A stretch of DNA of 28,174 nt. It comes from a virus. The notes beneath the pieces were generated by a model. It did not search any database. It was given only the letters and a program-made list of their open reading frames with translations, and was not told the DNA's origin. Made by a program: the position numbers and the translations under genes. Location of the stretch: IMG/VR virus record IMGVR_UViG_3300035199_001179, positions 1 to 28,174 of that record. One strand, written 5' to 3'. This document shows positions 1 through 6,060 of this stretch, one piece after another; the first letter of the stretch is position 1; every line of letters starts with the position of its first letter.

Positions 1-10
1 ATGTTTCGAG

Positions 11-36
11 ACGGCGGTCCTTTGGGCCGCCGTTTT
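11..36 (+). terminator. Intrinsic terminator of a gene left of the window
   Basis: A 9-bp GC-rich stem CGGCGGTCC/GGGCCGCCG (one T-G pair) closes a TTT loop and is followed by TTTTC. This is a classic rho-independent terminator on the + strand. It probably ends the transcription unit whose last gene lies just outside the window. Confidence 0.85.
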
Positions 37-166
37 CGTTTGTGGGTCGTGCCGGCGGGCAGAACGATCAAGGTGTTTCCAAATAGACCCGTGCGGCTTT
101 ATGGTGGCGCCGCTTCTGCCGCGCATGAGTCGCGGTGCGTGTTTTTCGGCACGCATATCTCCATGG

Positions 167-208
167 GGCCCCATGGCGAAATTGGTAAACGCAGCAGACT
201 TAAAATCT
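167..208 (+). other. tRNA-Leu(TAA)-like 5' half, candidate attP core
   Basis: The bases from 174 read like the D-arm and anticodon arm of a bacterial tRNA-Leu: TGGCG, an AAATTGGTAAA loop, CGC closing the D stem, then GCAGA-CTTAAAA-TCT with anticodon TAA at 201-203. Bases 167-173 would be the 5' acceptor strand. The resemblance stops at about 208: the anticodon stem has one mismatch (A209), and no T-arm or 3' acceptor strand follows. It is therefore a tRNA fragment, not a working tRNA gene. In cyanophage P-SSP7, also T7-like, a 42-bp piece identical to host tRNA-Leu lies near the integrase gene, ahead of the RNA polymerase gene, and is thought to be the attachment site. The same position here suggests an attP, but no integrase is visible in the window, so this remains inference. 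Confidence 0.5.
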
Positions 209-244
209 ACCATATTTACATGCACATGTGGATACAGTTAGAAG

Positions 245-273
245 AACCCTCGGTTTTCACCGGGGGTTTCTTG
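245..273 (+). terminator. Intrinsic terminator
   Basis: The stem AACCCTCGG/CCGGGGGTT (9 bp, one T-G pair) has a TTTTCA loop and is followed by TCTT. This is a typical phage intrinsic terminator. It lies between the tRNA-Leu-like fragment and the promoter module of the polymerase gene. Confidence 0.8.
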
Positions 274-410
274 CATTTGGACTGCCGTGGAATTAATCCA
301 CAGTTGGATTAGCTTTGCTGCATTCCATGCCTACTGCTGCAGTGGCGGCAGCAGGGCTCCAGCAGCGCAGTCTAATGCGTTCACTTCACACCAATTGATT
401 AGCTGAATGT

Positions 411-432
411 CCTGCCTTCGGGCGGGCGTTTT
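411..432 (+). terminator. Intrinsic terminator upstream of the first phage promoter
   Basis: The 6-bp stem CCTGCC/GGCGGG closes a stable TTCG tetraloop and is followed by CGTTTT. It sits only 8 nt before the hairpin-promoter module at 440, so it would insulate that promoter from upstream transcription. Confidence 0.8.
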
Positions 433-439
433 ACCTTGT

Positions 440-486
440 CTGAAAGCATCCACATGGGGATGCAGTCAATTAGGTTCCACTAAAAC
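440..486 (+). repeat. 47-bp hairpin-plus-promoter module, left copy
   Basis: This copy matches 3014-3060. The first 23 bp (CTGAAAGCATCC..., 440-462) differ by one base between copies and contain an inverted repeat CATCC-ACATGG-GGATG. Then come 8 variable bases and the 16-bp phage promoter, with the same spacing in both copies. The pair brackets the RNA polymerase gene. Confidence 0.85.
471..486 (+). promoter_or_regulatory. Phage RNA polymerase promoter P1
   Basis: TAGGTTCCACTAAAAC matches the consensus of the six sites in this window exactly. The wider context AATTAGG...CACTAAAACGGAGA resembles the T3 late promoter, with CACTAAA just before the start and GGAGA just after. By analogy transcription would begin near 485. 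The leader then forms a short hairpin CCTACT-GAA-AGTAGG (about 495-509) before the RNA polymerase gene at 561. Confidence 0.8.
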
Positions 487-560
487 GGAGAGCCCCTACT
501 GAAAGTAGGAACGGAAAGCTCCCCCATCCCTCCCAGACCAATAGAGGAAAGAGAAACATT

Positions 561-3017
561 ATGTATGACTCTAAGTTAGACAGACAGATTGAACTCGAAG
601 AGGAAATGTTTGGGATGGGTATCGAGAGATACCGCAAGCAGGTGGCAGAGTTGGAACAGTCAGGTGGAGGGTCATCCATGCGACCAGCAGTTCGTCTGAT
701 GAAACAGGCCATTGATCCAGTGTCTACAGGCATTGCTGATTTTGTGTCATCGGTCTACGAGACCAAGCGGGGGAGGAGAGCCACAGCCGCTGTCTACCTC
801 AAGGACATGGACCCTGATGTCGTGGCATTCATCGCCCTGAAGGTGATCTTCGATTGTCTCACCAAGAACATGATGCTGCAGAGCTGCGCGACCACCATTG
901 GTATGCGCTTGAATGAGGAGCAGACATACACTGCGTTCTCAGAGCAGCACCCTGGCTATTTCAACCACATGTCACGGGAGCAGTCCTCACACACACGGCA
1001 CCGCCGTACAGCTATGAACCACGCCGCCAAGCGGCTGGATGTCCACTCATCCCACTGGCCGGTGACTGACCAGCTGCATGTGGGCAACAAGCTGATCGAA
1101 ATCATTATGGATAAGACCGGCTTGGTTCACATTGACAAGCGCACGGTGGGCAAGAATGACACGCGCATGTATGTGGTTCCCACGGCAGAGACAATGAAGT
1201 GGATCGAAGAGTGTCACTCGTTCTGTGAGGTGCTCAACCCGGTCTATATGCCGTGCATCGTGCCGCCTAAGCCTTGGGTCAACCCACTCGACGGTGGCTA
1301 CCACACGGACGCTTTCGGCCCTACAGCCTTCGTTAAACGGGGTGAAGGTATGCACCACAAGAACTACCTTGAGGAGCTGGGCAATCATTGGGAGCAAATG
1401 GAGCCTGTTTGGAGGTCAGTCAACGCCATGCAATCCACGGCTTGGGGGATCAACCCTGACGTGCTGCGCGTTGCGCGGGAAATCTGGGATGATGGGGCAG
1501 GGGTTGCTGGTCTACCAATGCTCAACGACATAGAGATACCCTCCGCGCCTATCCCGGCTGGGACACGCAAGGAAGATTTCACGCCGGAACAGAAGGAAAG
1601 CTTCATCGCGTGGAAGCGCTCTGCCACTGCGCTCTACACAGCGAACACCAAGATGCGGTCAAAGCGCCTGCAACAGGCGAAGATCATCGCCACAGCCTCA
1701 CGTTTTGAGGACGAGGAGTCGATCTACTTCCCGTACCAGCTTGATTTCCGGGGCCGGGTGTACGCCATACCGACCTACCTCAACCCACAAGGGAACGACT
1801 TGGCTAAGGGTTTGCTCCGCTTTGGTGAAGGGAAGCCTATTGCAACAGGTGAGGCGGCTGGTTGGCTTGCTGTTCACGGGGCGAATTGCTTCGGGTTCGA
1901 CAAGGCTGCTTTGGCAGATCGTATCCAATGGGTTCTCGACAACGAGGAGTCTATTCTTCGTGTCGCAAAGCATCCACATGAGGAACAGTTCTGGATGAGG
2001 GCAGATAGCCCCTTTTGCTTCCTCGCGTTCTGCTTTGAGTGGGCTGGCTGGCATGCTGAGGGTTATGACTTCGTGTCTCACCTCCCAATTGCGATGGACG
2101 CCAGTTGCTCAGGTCTACAGCACTTCTCAGCCATGCTGCGCGACCCTGTCGGTGGTAAGGCGGTGAACCTTGCGCCTGCTGAGGAGAAGCAGGACATCTA
2201 CCAGACCGTTGCGGACGCGGTGATCACAAAGCTGGCGGCAACCAACACCGTGATTGGTGCGAAGTGGTTAGGCTTCGGGATCAACCGGAAGACAACCAAG
2301 CGTTCGGTCATGGTGCTGCCTTATGGCGGGACGTATCGCTCGTGCGCAGCGTATGTCGAAGAGTGGTTCATGGAGATGGTCAACGAGGGTGGTGCTCTCG
2401 ACCCCTTCGACGATCTCGATGAGTTCAAAGAAGCGAAGAAGATGCTGGCGGGCTTCGTGTGGTCAAGCATGAGTGAGACTGTCATCGCGGCGCGTGAGGC
2501 GATGGGTTGGCTGAAGAAGGCAGCAAGCTGCCTTGCGAAAGAGCAGACACCTATTCACTGGACGACACCTGCAGGCTTCCTCGTTATGCAGGCGTACCCA
2601 GAGGTGGAGCAACAGCGCGTTAAGACCAAGTTCGGAGACTCGATCATGAAGCTCTCTCTCCGTAACGAGACAGACATTCTGTCAAAGCGGCGGCAGTCTC
2701 AGGCTATTGCCCCCAACTTCGTTCACTCAATGGATGCCAGCCACATGTTCCTCACTGTGGACTTGGGGTTGGACAATGGTGTTTCAGACTACGCCATGAT
2801 CCACGACAGCTTCGGTACACACGCCTGTGACACACAGATGCTGGCAGCGTGTATCCGCGAAGCCTTTGTCGCCATGTATGAAGACAACAACGTGCTGCAG
2901 CAGTTCGCTGATCAGGTCACACCCATCCTCACAGAAGGTAATGACCTCCCATCACTCCCGGTGCAAGGCGACTTGGACCTATCAGGTGTGCGGGACTCCA
3001 CGTTTTTCTTTGCCTGA
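561..3017 (+). CDS. Single-subunit phage DNA-directed RNA polymerase (T7 gp1-like)
   Basis: This 818-aa protein (T7 gp1 is 883) transcribes the middle and late genes from the CACTAAA-type promoters in this window. The family motifs are clear. YFPYQLDFRGRVY is followed by NPQGND. The catalytic Asp is D513 in MDASCSGLQHF. K580 and Y588 in KRSVMVLPYGG match T7 K631 and Y639. The second catalytic Asp is D749 in IHDSFG. The chain ends FFFA, like the FAFA foot of T7. The promoter-recognition loop should lie in the stretch between TTPAGF and IAPNFVHS. The ATG at 561 follows AGAGGAAAGAG. Two promoter modules bracket the gene, so it probably amplifies its own expression. Confidence 0.97.
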   Translation: MYDSKLDRQIELEEEMFGMGIERYRKQVAELEQSGGGSSMRPAVRLMKQAIDPVSTGIADFVSSVYETKRGRRATAAVYLKDMDPDVVAFIALKVIFDCLTKNMMLQSCATTIGMRLNEEQTYTAFSEQHPGYFNHMSREQSSHTRHRRTAMNHAAKRLDVHSSHWPVTDQLHVGNKLIEIIMDKTGLVHIDKRTVGKNDTRMYVVPTAETMKWIEECHSFCEVLNPVYMPCIVPPKPWVNPLDGGYHTDAFGPTAFVKRGEGMHHKNYLEELGNHWEQMEPVWRSVNAMQSTAWGINPDVLRVAREIWDDGAGVAGLPMLNDIEIPSAPIPAGTRKEDFTPEQKESFIAWKRSATALYTANTKMRSKRLQQAKIIATASRFEDEESIYFPYQLDFRGRVYAIPTYLNPQGNDLAKGLLRFGEGKPIATGEAAGWLAVHGANCFGFDKAALADRIQWVLDNEESILRVAKHPHEEQFWMRADSPFCFLAFCFEWAGWHAEGYDFVSHLPIAMDASCSGLQHFSAMLRDPVGGKAVNLAPAEEKQDIYQTVADAVITKLAATNTVIGAKWLGFGINRKTTKRSVMVLPYGGTYRSCAAYVEEWFMEMVNEGGALDPFDDLDEFKEAKKMLAGFVWSSMSETVIAAREAMGWLKKAASCLAKEQTPIHWTTPAGFLVMQAYPEVEQQRVKTKFGDSIMKLSLRNETDILSKRRQSQAIAPNFVHSMDASHMFLTVDLGLDNGVSDYAMIHDSFGTHACDTQMLAACIREAFVAMYEDNNVLQQFADQVTPILTEGNDLPSLPVQGDLDLSGVRDSTFFFA

Positions 3018-3060
3018 AAGCATCCACATGAGGATGGGAATGTTTAGGTGCCACTAAAAC
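3014..3060 (+). repeat. 47-bp hairpin-plus-promoter module, right copy
   Basis: This is the second copy of the module at 440-486. The RNA polymerase stop codon TGA (3015-3017) lies inside its first bases. The hairpin half (3014-3036) has CATCC-ACATGA-GGATG; the promoter half begins 8 nt later. Confidence 0.85.
3045..3060 (+). promoter_or_regulatory. Phage RNA polymerase promoter P2
   Basis: TAGGTGCCACTAAAAC differs from the consensus by one base (T to G at position 6). It lies immediately after the RNA polymerase gene and drives the small-gene cluster that starts at 3093. Confidence 0.78.
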
Positions 3061-3092
3061 TGAATGAAACACACATCGGAAAGGGAAGTCAC

Positions 3093-3374
3093 ATGAAGGA
3101 TTTCTGCCGAATATTCAACCACCCCACTCGGGGACAGATGGTTGCACTTCTCGGAACAAACGAGGATGGCAATCCGTGTCTGAGTCTCTCTGTTCGACCA
3201 CCAGAGTTGGGCGTCTGCTCTATTCAATTGGCTCGCGACAATGACGAGCCTGAAGACTACGAGCTAATGCAAGAGGCTCTCGACAGCCTCACGTTGGACA
3301 TGGTGACAGGCTTCACGCTTGGGCTGTTCAACTTCCTCTCCCCACCCACAGTAGACAATGAGGAGCAACGCTGA
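3093..3374 (+). CDS. Small protein of unknown function
   Basis: This is a 93-aa protein starting MKDFCRIFNHPTRGQMVALL, with an acidic C-terminal half (DNDEPEDYELMQEALDSLTLD) and no membrane segment. I chose ATG 3093 because GGAAAGGGAAG precedes it; the in-frame GTG at 3048 lies within promoter P2. It is the first gene after that promoter, where T7 carries small host-takeover genes. I do not recognise the family, and its start overlaps nothing upstream. Confidence 0.75.
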   Translation: MKDFCRIFNHPTRGQMVALLGTNEDGNPCLSLSVRPPELGVCSIQLARDNDEPEDYELMQEALDSLTLDMVTGFTLGLFNFLSPPTVDNEEQR

Positions 3375-3526
3375 TGCGTTCAAACATCACGATCCGCATT
3401 GGTGCAGCACATGATGATGTCACCGTCGATGGTGTCACATTTGACCGTTCACGGATGAGTAAACCGGAGAAGCGGAAGCTTAGCCGGATGATCACCGCCG
3501 CGAAGAAAGCGGAGTACGACTTGTGA
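3374..3526 (+). CDS. Small basic protein of unknown function
   Basis: This is a 50-aa protein (MRSNITIRIGAAHDD...) with a beta-like N-terminal half and a Lys/Arg-rich C-terminal half (SKPEKRKLSRMITAAKKAEYDL), which would suit nucleic-acid or protein binding. Its ATG overlaps the stop of the preceding gene (TGATG), indicating translational coupling. The family is not recognised. Confidence 0.65.
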   Translation: MRSNITIRIGAAHDDVTVDGVTFDRSRMSKPEKRKLSRMITAAKKAEYDL

Positions 3527-3714
3527 ACATCCTCCGTTCTATGAAGGTTCGAGACAATCACGGTGACTCCACAGAAGTGGATGTTACTGACGATGCGGTT
3601 GTGGTTCGTACTGAAGGCATTGATGAAATGGTCTTCGACCTTCCCAACCTCAAGCGTTATCGCAAAGCTATTGTGAAAGCGGAGGCGTTGCTCGCTGCGT
3701 TGGTGGCTACATGA
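3523..3714 (+). CDS. Small protein of unknown function
   Basis: This 63-aa protein probably starts at GTG 3523, which overlaps the upstream stop as GTGA; ATG 3541 is the alternative. The sequence has an acidic beta-like middle (DVTDDAVVVRTEGIDEMVFDLP) and a helical C-terminus rich in Lys and Ala. It is part of the coupled small-gene cluster. The family is not recognised. Confidence 0.65.
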   Translation: MNILRSMKVRDNHGDSTEVDVTDDAVVVRTEGIDEMVFDLPNLKRYRKAIVKAEALLAALVAT

Positions 3715-3971
3715 ACAAAGACCTCATGAACCTCATTCCGTCACGCCTCGCTGCCGAACGCACCTTCTCGGTGATCGATCACATCCAGCAGTGGAAGGCA
3801 CATGAACAGGTTGTCGCACTTGCGGCCACCTTCCTTCTGCTCTGCGAAACACAGCGCATCAACCCCCGTGAAGCTCTGGCAACAGCCGAGCGCATCATCA
3901 CACACGCCGAAGGCAAGCTCCCAGAGTTCACTGCAATCCGGCAATACCTGAAAGAAGAGATCAATGTTTGA
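3711..3971 (+). CDS. Small helical protein of unknown function
   Basis: This 86-aa protein (MNKDLMNLIPSRLAAERT...) is predicted from sequence to be mostly helical, with the segment EQVVALAATFLLLCETQ followed by NPREALATAERII. It has no clear transmembrane segment because the hydrophobic run is short. Its ATG overlaps the previous stop as ATGA. The family is not recognised. Confidence 0.7.
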   Translation: MNKDLMNLIPSRLAAERTFSVIDHIQQWKAHEQVVALAATFLLLCETQRINPREALATAERIITHAEGKLPEFTAIRQYLKEEINV

Positions 3972-4215
3972 AAACCTCAAAGCTGCGGTGCTGAAAGCCC
4001 TGCCGTGGAAAAAGGAGAGTGTGGCTTCCGTCCTCGTGACGTTCTACACGGCTGCGGACAAGCTGGACGCGATTGCTGAGCGAGAAGAAACCGCCCGCGA
4101 CACCGCCGACAAGGCTGCAGATGCTATCTGGATGCAGGCCCGCGACCACGGACGTGAACGCAATCGCGCCATCAAGTCCGCCCGCTTTCTACGCTCCATC
4201 GGCGATGATGTCTGA
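3964..4215 (+). CDS. Small charged helical protein of unknown function
   Basis: This 83-aa protein (MFENLKAAVLKALPWKKES...) has a long charged helix from about residue 30 (DAIAEREETARDTADKAADA) that looks like a coiled coil, and a basic C-terminus. It overlaps the upstream gene by 8 nt. The family is not recognised; coiled-coil proteins of this size are frequent in podophage early regions. Confidence 0.65.
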   Translation: MFENLKAAVLKALPWKKESVASVLVTFYTAADKLDAIAEREETARDTADKAADAIWMQARDHGRERNRAIKSARFLRSIGDDV

Positions 4216-4399
4216 GTTCCCTGGACATCCTGCTGCGCTCATCCAAATCGCTGAGCGTTTTCTCCAAGACGACAAACCCATGCCGGTCGATTTGACCGCC
4301 CGACTTCTGGAAGCTGGGATAGACGTATCCGAACTCACACCCCCTGAACTAGACACCGAGCATGTCCCTGACTGGCTCGCTGTTCTCTCAATTGCATAG
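4208..4399 (+). CDS. Small acidic protein of unknown function
   Basis: This 63-aa protein (MSEFPGHPAALIQIAERFLQ...) ends LAVLSIA and is acidic in its second half (ISELTPPELDTEHVPDW-like composition). It starts at ATG 4208 or at the adjacent in-frame ATG 4205, and overlaps the upstream gene by 8-11 nt. A much longer frame upstream from TTG 4073 would overlap the previous gene almost completely and is unlikely. The family is not recognised. Confidence 0.6.
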   Translation: MSEFPGHPAALIQIAERFLQDDKPMPVDLTARLLEAGIDVSELTPPELDTEHVPDWLAVLSIA

Positions 4400-4408
4400 G
4401 AGCCACCA

Positions 4409-5068
4409 TTGGCTGAATACAAAAAGAAACAGAAGTTCAACTCCCCGGTTGGAACAGCCGGTTACGCATGGTTGAATAAGCCAGATACCAAGTTTGATGA
4501 CGATGGTGTCTACACAGTTAAGCTGATCTTAGAGGGCGATGACGCCACTGCATTCCAAAAACTGATCGACGGGCTTGTTGATGCTGCTTGGGACGAACTT
4601 ACGGCTGACTGGACGAACGGCAAGAAGAAGAACCATTCCAAATATCACCCATACAAGCCAGAGGAAGACGATGAGGGCGACCCAACGGGACGCACGGTCT
4701 TCAATCTCAAGCAGAACGCTGTCATCAACACGAAGAAGGGTGAACGGATTGAGGTGAAGATACCTCTATATGATCGGTTTGGTCGGAAGACCACCAAGGC
4801 GATTTTCCCCGGATCGAAGATTGAGACTGAGTTCTCGACACGCAGTTGGGTTCAGTCCAAGGACAAAGAAGTAGGCATCACGCTAGACCTCTCCGCTGTT
4901 CTGGTTCGTGAGTTCGCGGAGTCCACTGGCGGCGGAAATCAATCCGCTGAAGGTCGCGGCTTTAACGTCGATCAGGGTGAACCTGACGAACCAGCTGAAG
5001 ACTCTGCTGAAGGCTCAGGCTTCAACTCCGAAGGTGGAGCACCGGCTGACGAGAACCCAGATTTCTAA
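4409..5068 (+). CDS. Single-stranded DNA-binding protein (T7 gp2.5-like)
   Basis: This 219-aa protein (T7 gp2.5 is 232) coats single-stranded DNA at the replication fork and helps polymerase and helicase work together. The N-terminal part (KFNSPVGTAGYAWLNKPDTKFDDDGVYTVKL) is typical of phage OB-fold SSBs. The C-terminal 40 residues are acidic and end NPDF; T7 gp2.5 also ends in a functionally essential Phe. The tail carries two similar blocks, SAEGRGFN and SAEGSGFN. The start is TTG 4409, chosen because AGGAG lies 8 nt upstream and no ATG fits. The next gene (endonuclease) begins inside its tail. Confidence 0.9.
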   Translation: MAEYKKKQKFNSPVGTAGYAWLNKPDTKFDDDGVYTVKLILEGDDATAFQKLIDGLVDAAWDELTADWTNGKKKNHSKYHPYKPEEDDEGDPTGRTVFNLKQNAVINTKKGERIEVKIPLYDRFGRKTTKAIFPGSKIETEFSTRSWVQSKDKEVGITLDLSAVLVREFAESTGGGNQSAEGRGFNVDQGEPDEPAEDSAEGSGFNSEGGAPADENPDF

Positions 5069-5531
5069 CTGGTCCTACAACAAGAGCGCCCTGGCTGCGG
5101 GCTATCGTTCCGGCCTCGAATTTGAGGTTCAACGACAGCTGGACAAGCTGGGCGTTCAAGCTGAATACGAGAGCGTCAAGCTCGCCTTTGTAAAACCTGC
5201 GCGGGACGCGAAGTACACACCAGACTTCGTGCTCCCAAACGGGATTATCATCGAGACCAAAGGTCAATTCGTTGTGGCCGATAGGCAGAAGCACATTCTG
5301 CTGAAAGAACAGCACCCGCTGCTGGACATTCGGTTTGTCTTTTCCAACCCACGGTCCCGTATAGGGAAGGGCAGCAAGACGACATATGAGATGTGGTGCG
5401 AGAAGCATGACTTCTACTATGCCAAGAAGCTAATCCCTGAAGAGTGGATTGAAGAACCCTTTGAGCAGGATCGCTATGACGCCATTGCAGCGGCGGCTCC
5501 TGTCCCCAAAACACGGGGGAAGAAGAAATGA
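5034..5531 (+). CDS. Endonuclease I, Holliday-junction resolvase (T7 gp3-like)
   Basis: This enzyme cuts branched DNA and, in T7, helps degrade host DNA and resolve replication intermediates. The family core is clear: RSGLEFEVQRQL (catalytic Glu), YTPDFVLPNG (catalytic Asp), IIETKGQF (catalytic Glu and Lys), and the KEQHP.LDIRFVFSNPRS...KGSKTTY stretch. The start is uncertain because no ATG is available. GTG 5034, CTG 5046 (preceded by AAGGTGGAG) or ATT 5061 would all begin inside the SSB gene. The length is 155-165 aa depending on the start, against 149 in T7. The C-terminus is basic (KTRGKKK), as in T7. Confidence 0.9.
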   Translation: MEHRLTRTQISNWSYNKSALAAGYRSGLEFEVQRQLDKLGVQAEYESVKLAFVKPARDAKYTPDFVLPNGIIIETKGQFVVADRQKHILLKEQHPLLDIRFVFSNPRSRIGKGSKTTYEMWCEKHDFYYAKKLIPEEWIEEPFEQDRYDAIAAAAPVPKTRGKKK

Positions 5532-5983
5532 AACCAGAGGATGTGAAATACCTCGTTGTTCACTGCGCTGATACACCTCCAGACATGGACATTGGCGCGA
5601 AAGAGATTGATAGGTGGCACCGCAAGCGCGGTTTCAACGGCATAGGGTATCACTATGTCATTCGTCGCGATGGTACACTAGAGAGTGGCCGTCCATTAAA
5701 TATACCGGGTGCTCATGCTAAGCCTCACAACCGCTGGAGCATTGGTATCTGCCTTGTAGGTGGACGCGCGTCGGAAGGTACGGAGCCCGAGAACAACTTC
5801 ACAGATAAGCAGAGGCTCACACTGAGTGTACTTCTTGAAGAGTTCGTGCGGGATCACCCTAAGCTTGAGGTTGTCGGTCATCGAGACCTCAACCCCCGGA
5901 AGGCATGCCCCTCATTTGACGTGAAGTCTTGGTGGCAGATGCTCACTGATCTGGACCTCGTGTCTACAGGCCGCTGCGAATAA
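5528..5983 (+). CDS. N-acetylmuramoyl-L-alanine amidase (T7 lysozyme gp3.5-like)
   Basis: This 151-aa zinc amidase has the same length as T7 lysozyme, which cuts the amide bond between muramic acid and the peptide and also binds and inhibits the phage RNA polymerase. The likely zinc ligands are H12 (VVHCADT), H118 (VGHRD) and C127 (KACPSFD); Y41 (GYHY) and K125 match the T7 catalytic Tyr and Lys. There is no signal peptide, so lysis would need a holin. It overlaps the endonuclease gene as ATGA. Its TAA stop is the first three bases of promoter P3. Whether it inhibits this polymerase cannot be judged from sequence. Confidence 0.95.
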   Translation: MKPEDVKYLVVHCADTPPDMDIGAKEIDRWHRKRGFNGIGYHYVIRRDGTLESGRPLNIPGAHAKPHNRWSIGICLVGGRASEGTEPENNFTDKQRLTLSVLLEEFVRDHPKLEVVGHRDLNPRKACPSFDVKSWWQMLTDLDLVSTGRCE

Positions 5984-5996
5984 GTTCCACTTAAAC
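5981..5996 (+). promoter_or_regulatory. Phage RNA polymerase promoter P3
   Basis: TAAGTTCCACTTAAAC matches the consensus except at two bases. It includes the amidase stop codon. The early transcribed sequence contains ACACATTCA (6001-6009), also found after promoter P4, and then runs into the terminator hairpin at 6012. Confidence 0.75.
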
Positions 5997-6011
5997 ACAG
6001 ACACATTCAGC

Positions 6012-6046
6012 AACCCTCTGCTCGTTCATTCGAGTGGGGGGTTTTT
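6012..6046 (+). terminator. Terminator or attenuator between promoter P3 and primase-helicase
   Basis: A continuous 13-bp stem (AACCCTCTGCTCG with CGAGTGGGGGGTT, several G-T pairs) with loop TTCATT is followed by TTT and GCG. It lies 16 nt after promoter P3 and 15 nt before the primase-helicase ATG, so it would terminate or attenuate both read-through and new transcripts. Confidence 0.75.
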
Positions 6047-6060
6047 GCGTTGGAGAACCC

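Larger units (their letters stand above)
1..560. other. Gene-free leader region left of the RNA polymerase gene
   Basis: No convincing gene is seen in these 560 bases. The open frame across 1-312 has no RBS and no recognisable protein, and it runs through two terminators. The stretch holds three intrinsic terminators (11-36, 245-273, 411-432), a hairpin TGCGTG/CACGCA (about 136-157), a perfect 16-bp palindrome CCATGGGGCCCCATGG (161-176), a tRNA-Leu-like fragment (167-208), an inverted repeat GTGGA-ATTAA-TCCAC (287-301), a 7-bp hairpin CTGCTGC/GCAGCAG with a 7-nt loop (334-354), and a promoter module (440-486). A stack of terminators is expected where an upstream transcription unit ends before the RNA polymerase gene. 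I could not pick out a trustworthy host sigma-70 promoter. Confidence 0.7.

Noticed and set aside
1-312. Open frame of 103 codons at the left end
   Set aside because: It has no RBS, runs through two terminators and the tRNA-like fragment, and shows no protein-like pattern.
270-420. Host sigma-70 promoters for early transcription
   Set aside because: A few TTG-rich hexamers exist, but none is paired with a good -10 at proper spacing.
4073-4207. Upstream extension of the small gene at 4208
   Set aside because: It starts at TTG and would overlap almost the whole preceding gene; ATG 4208 or 4205 is more natural.
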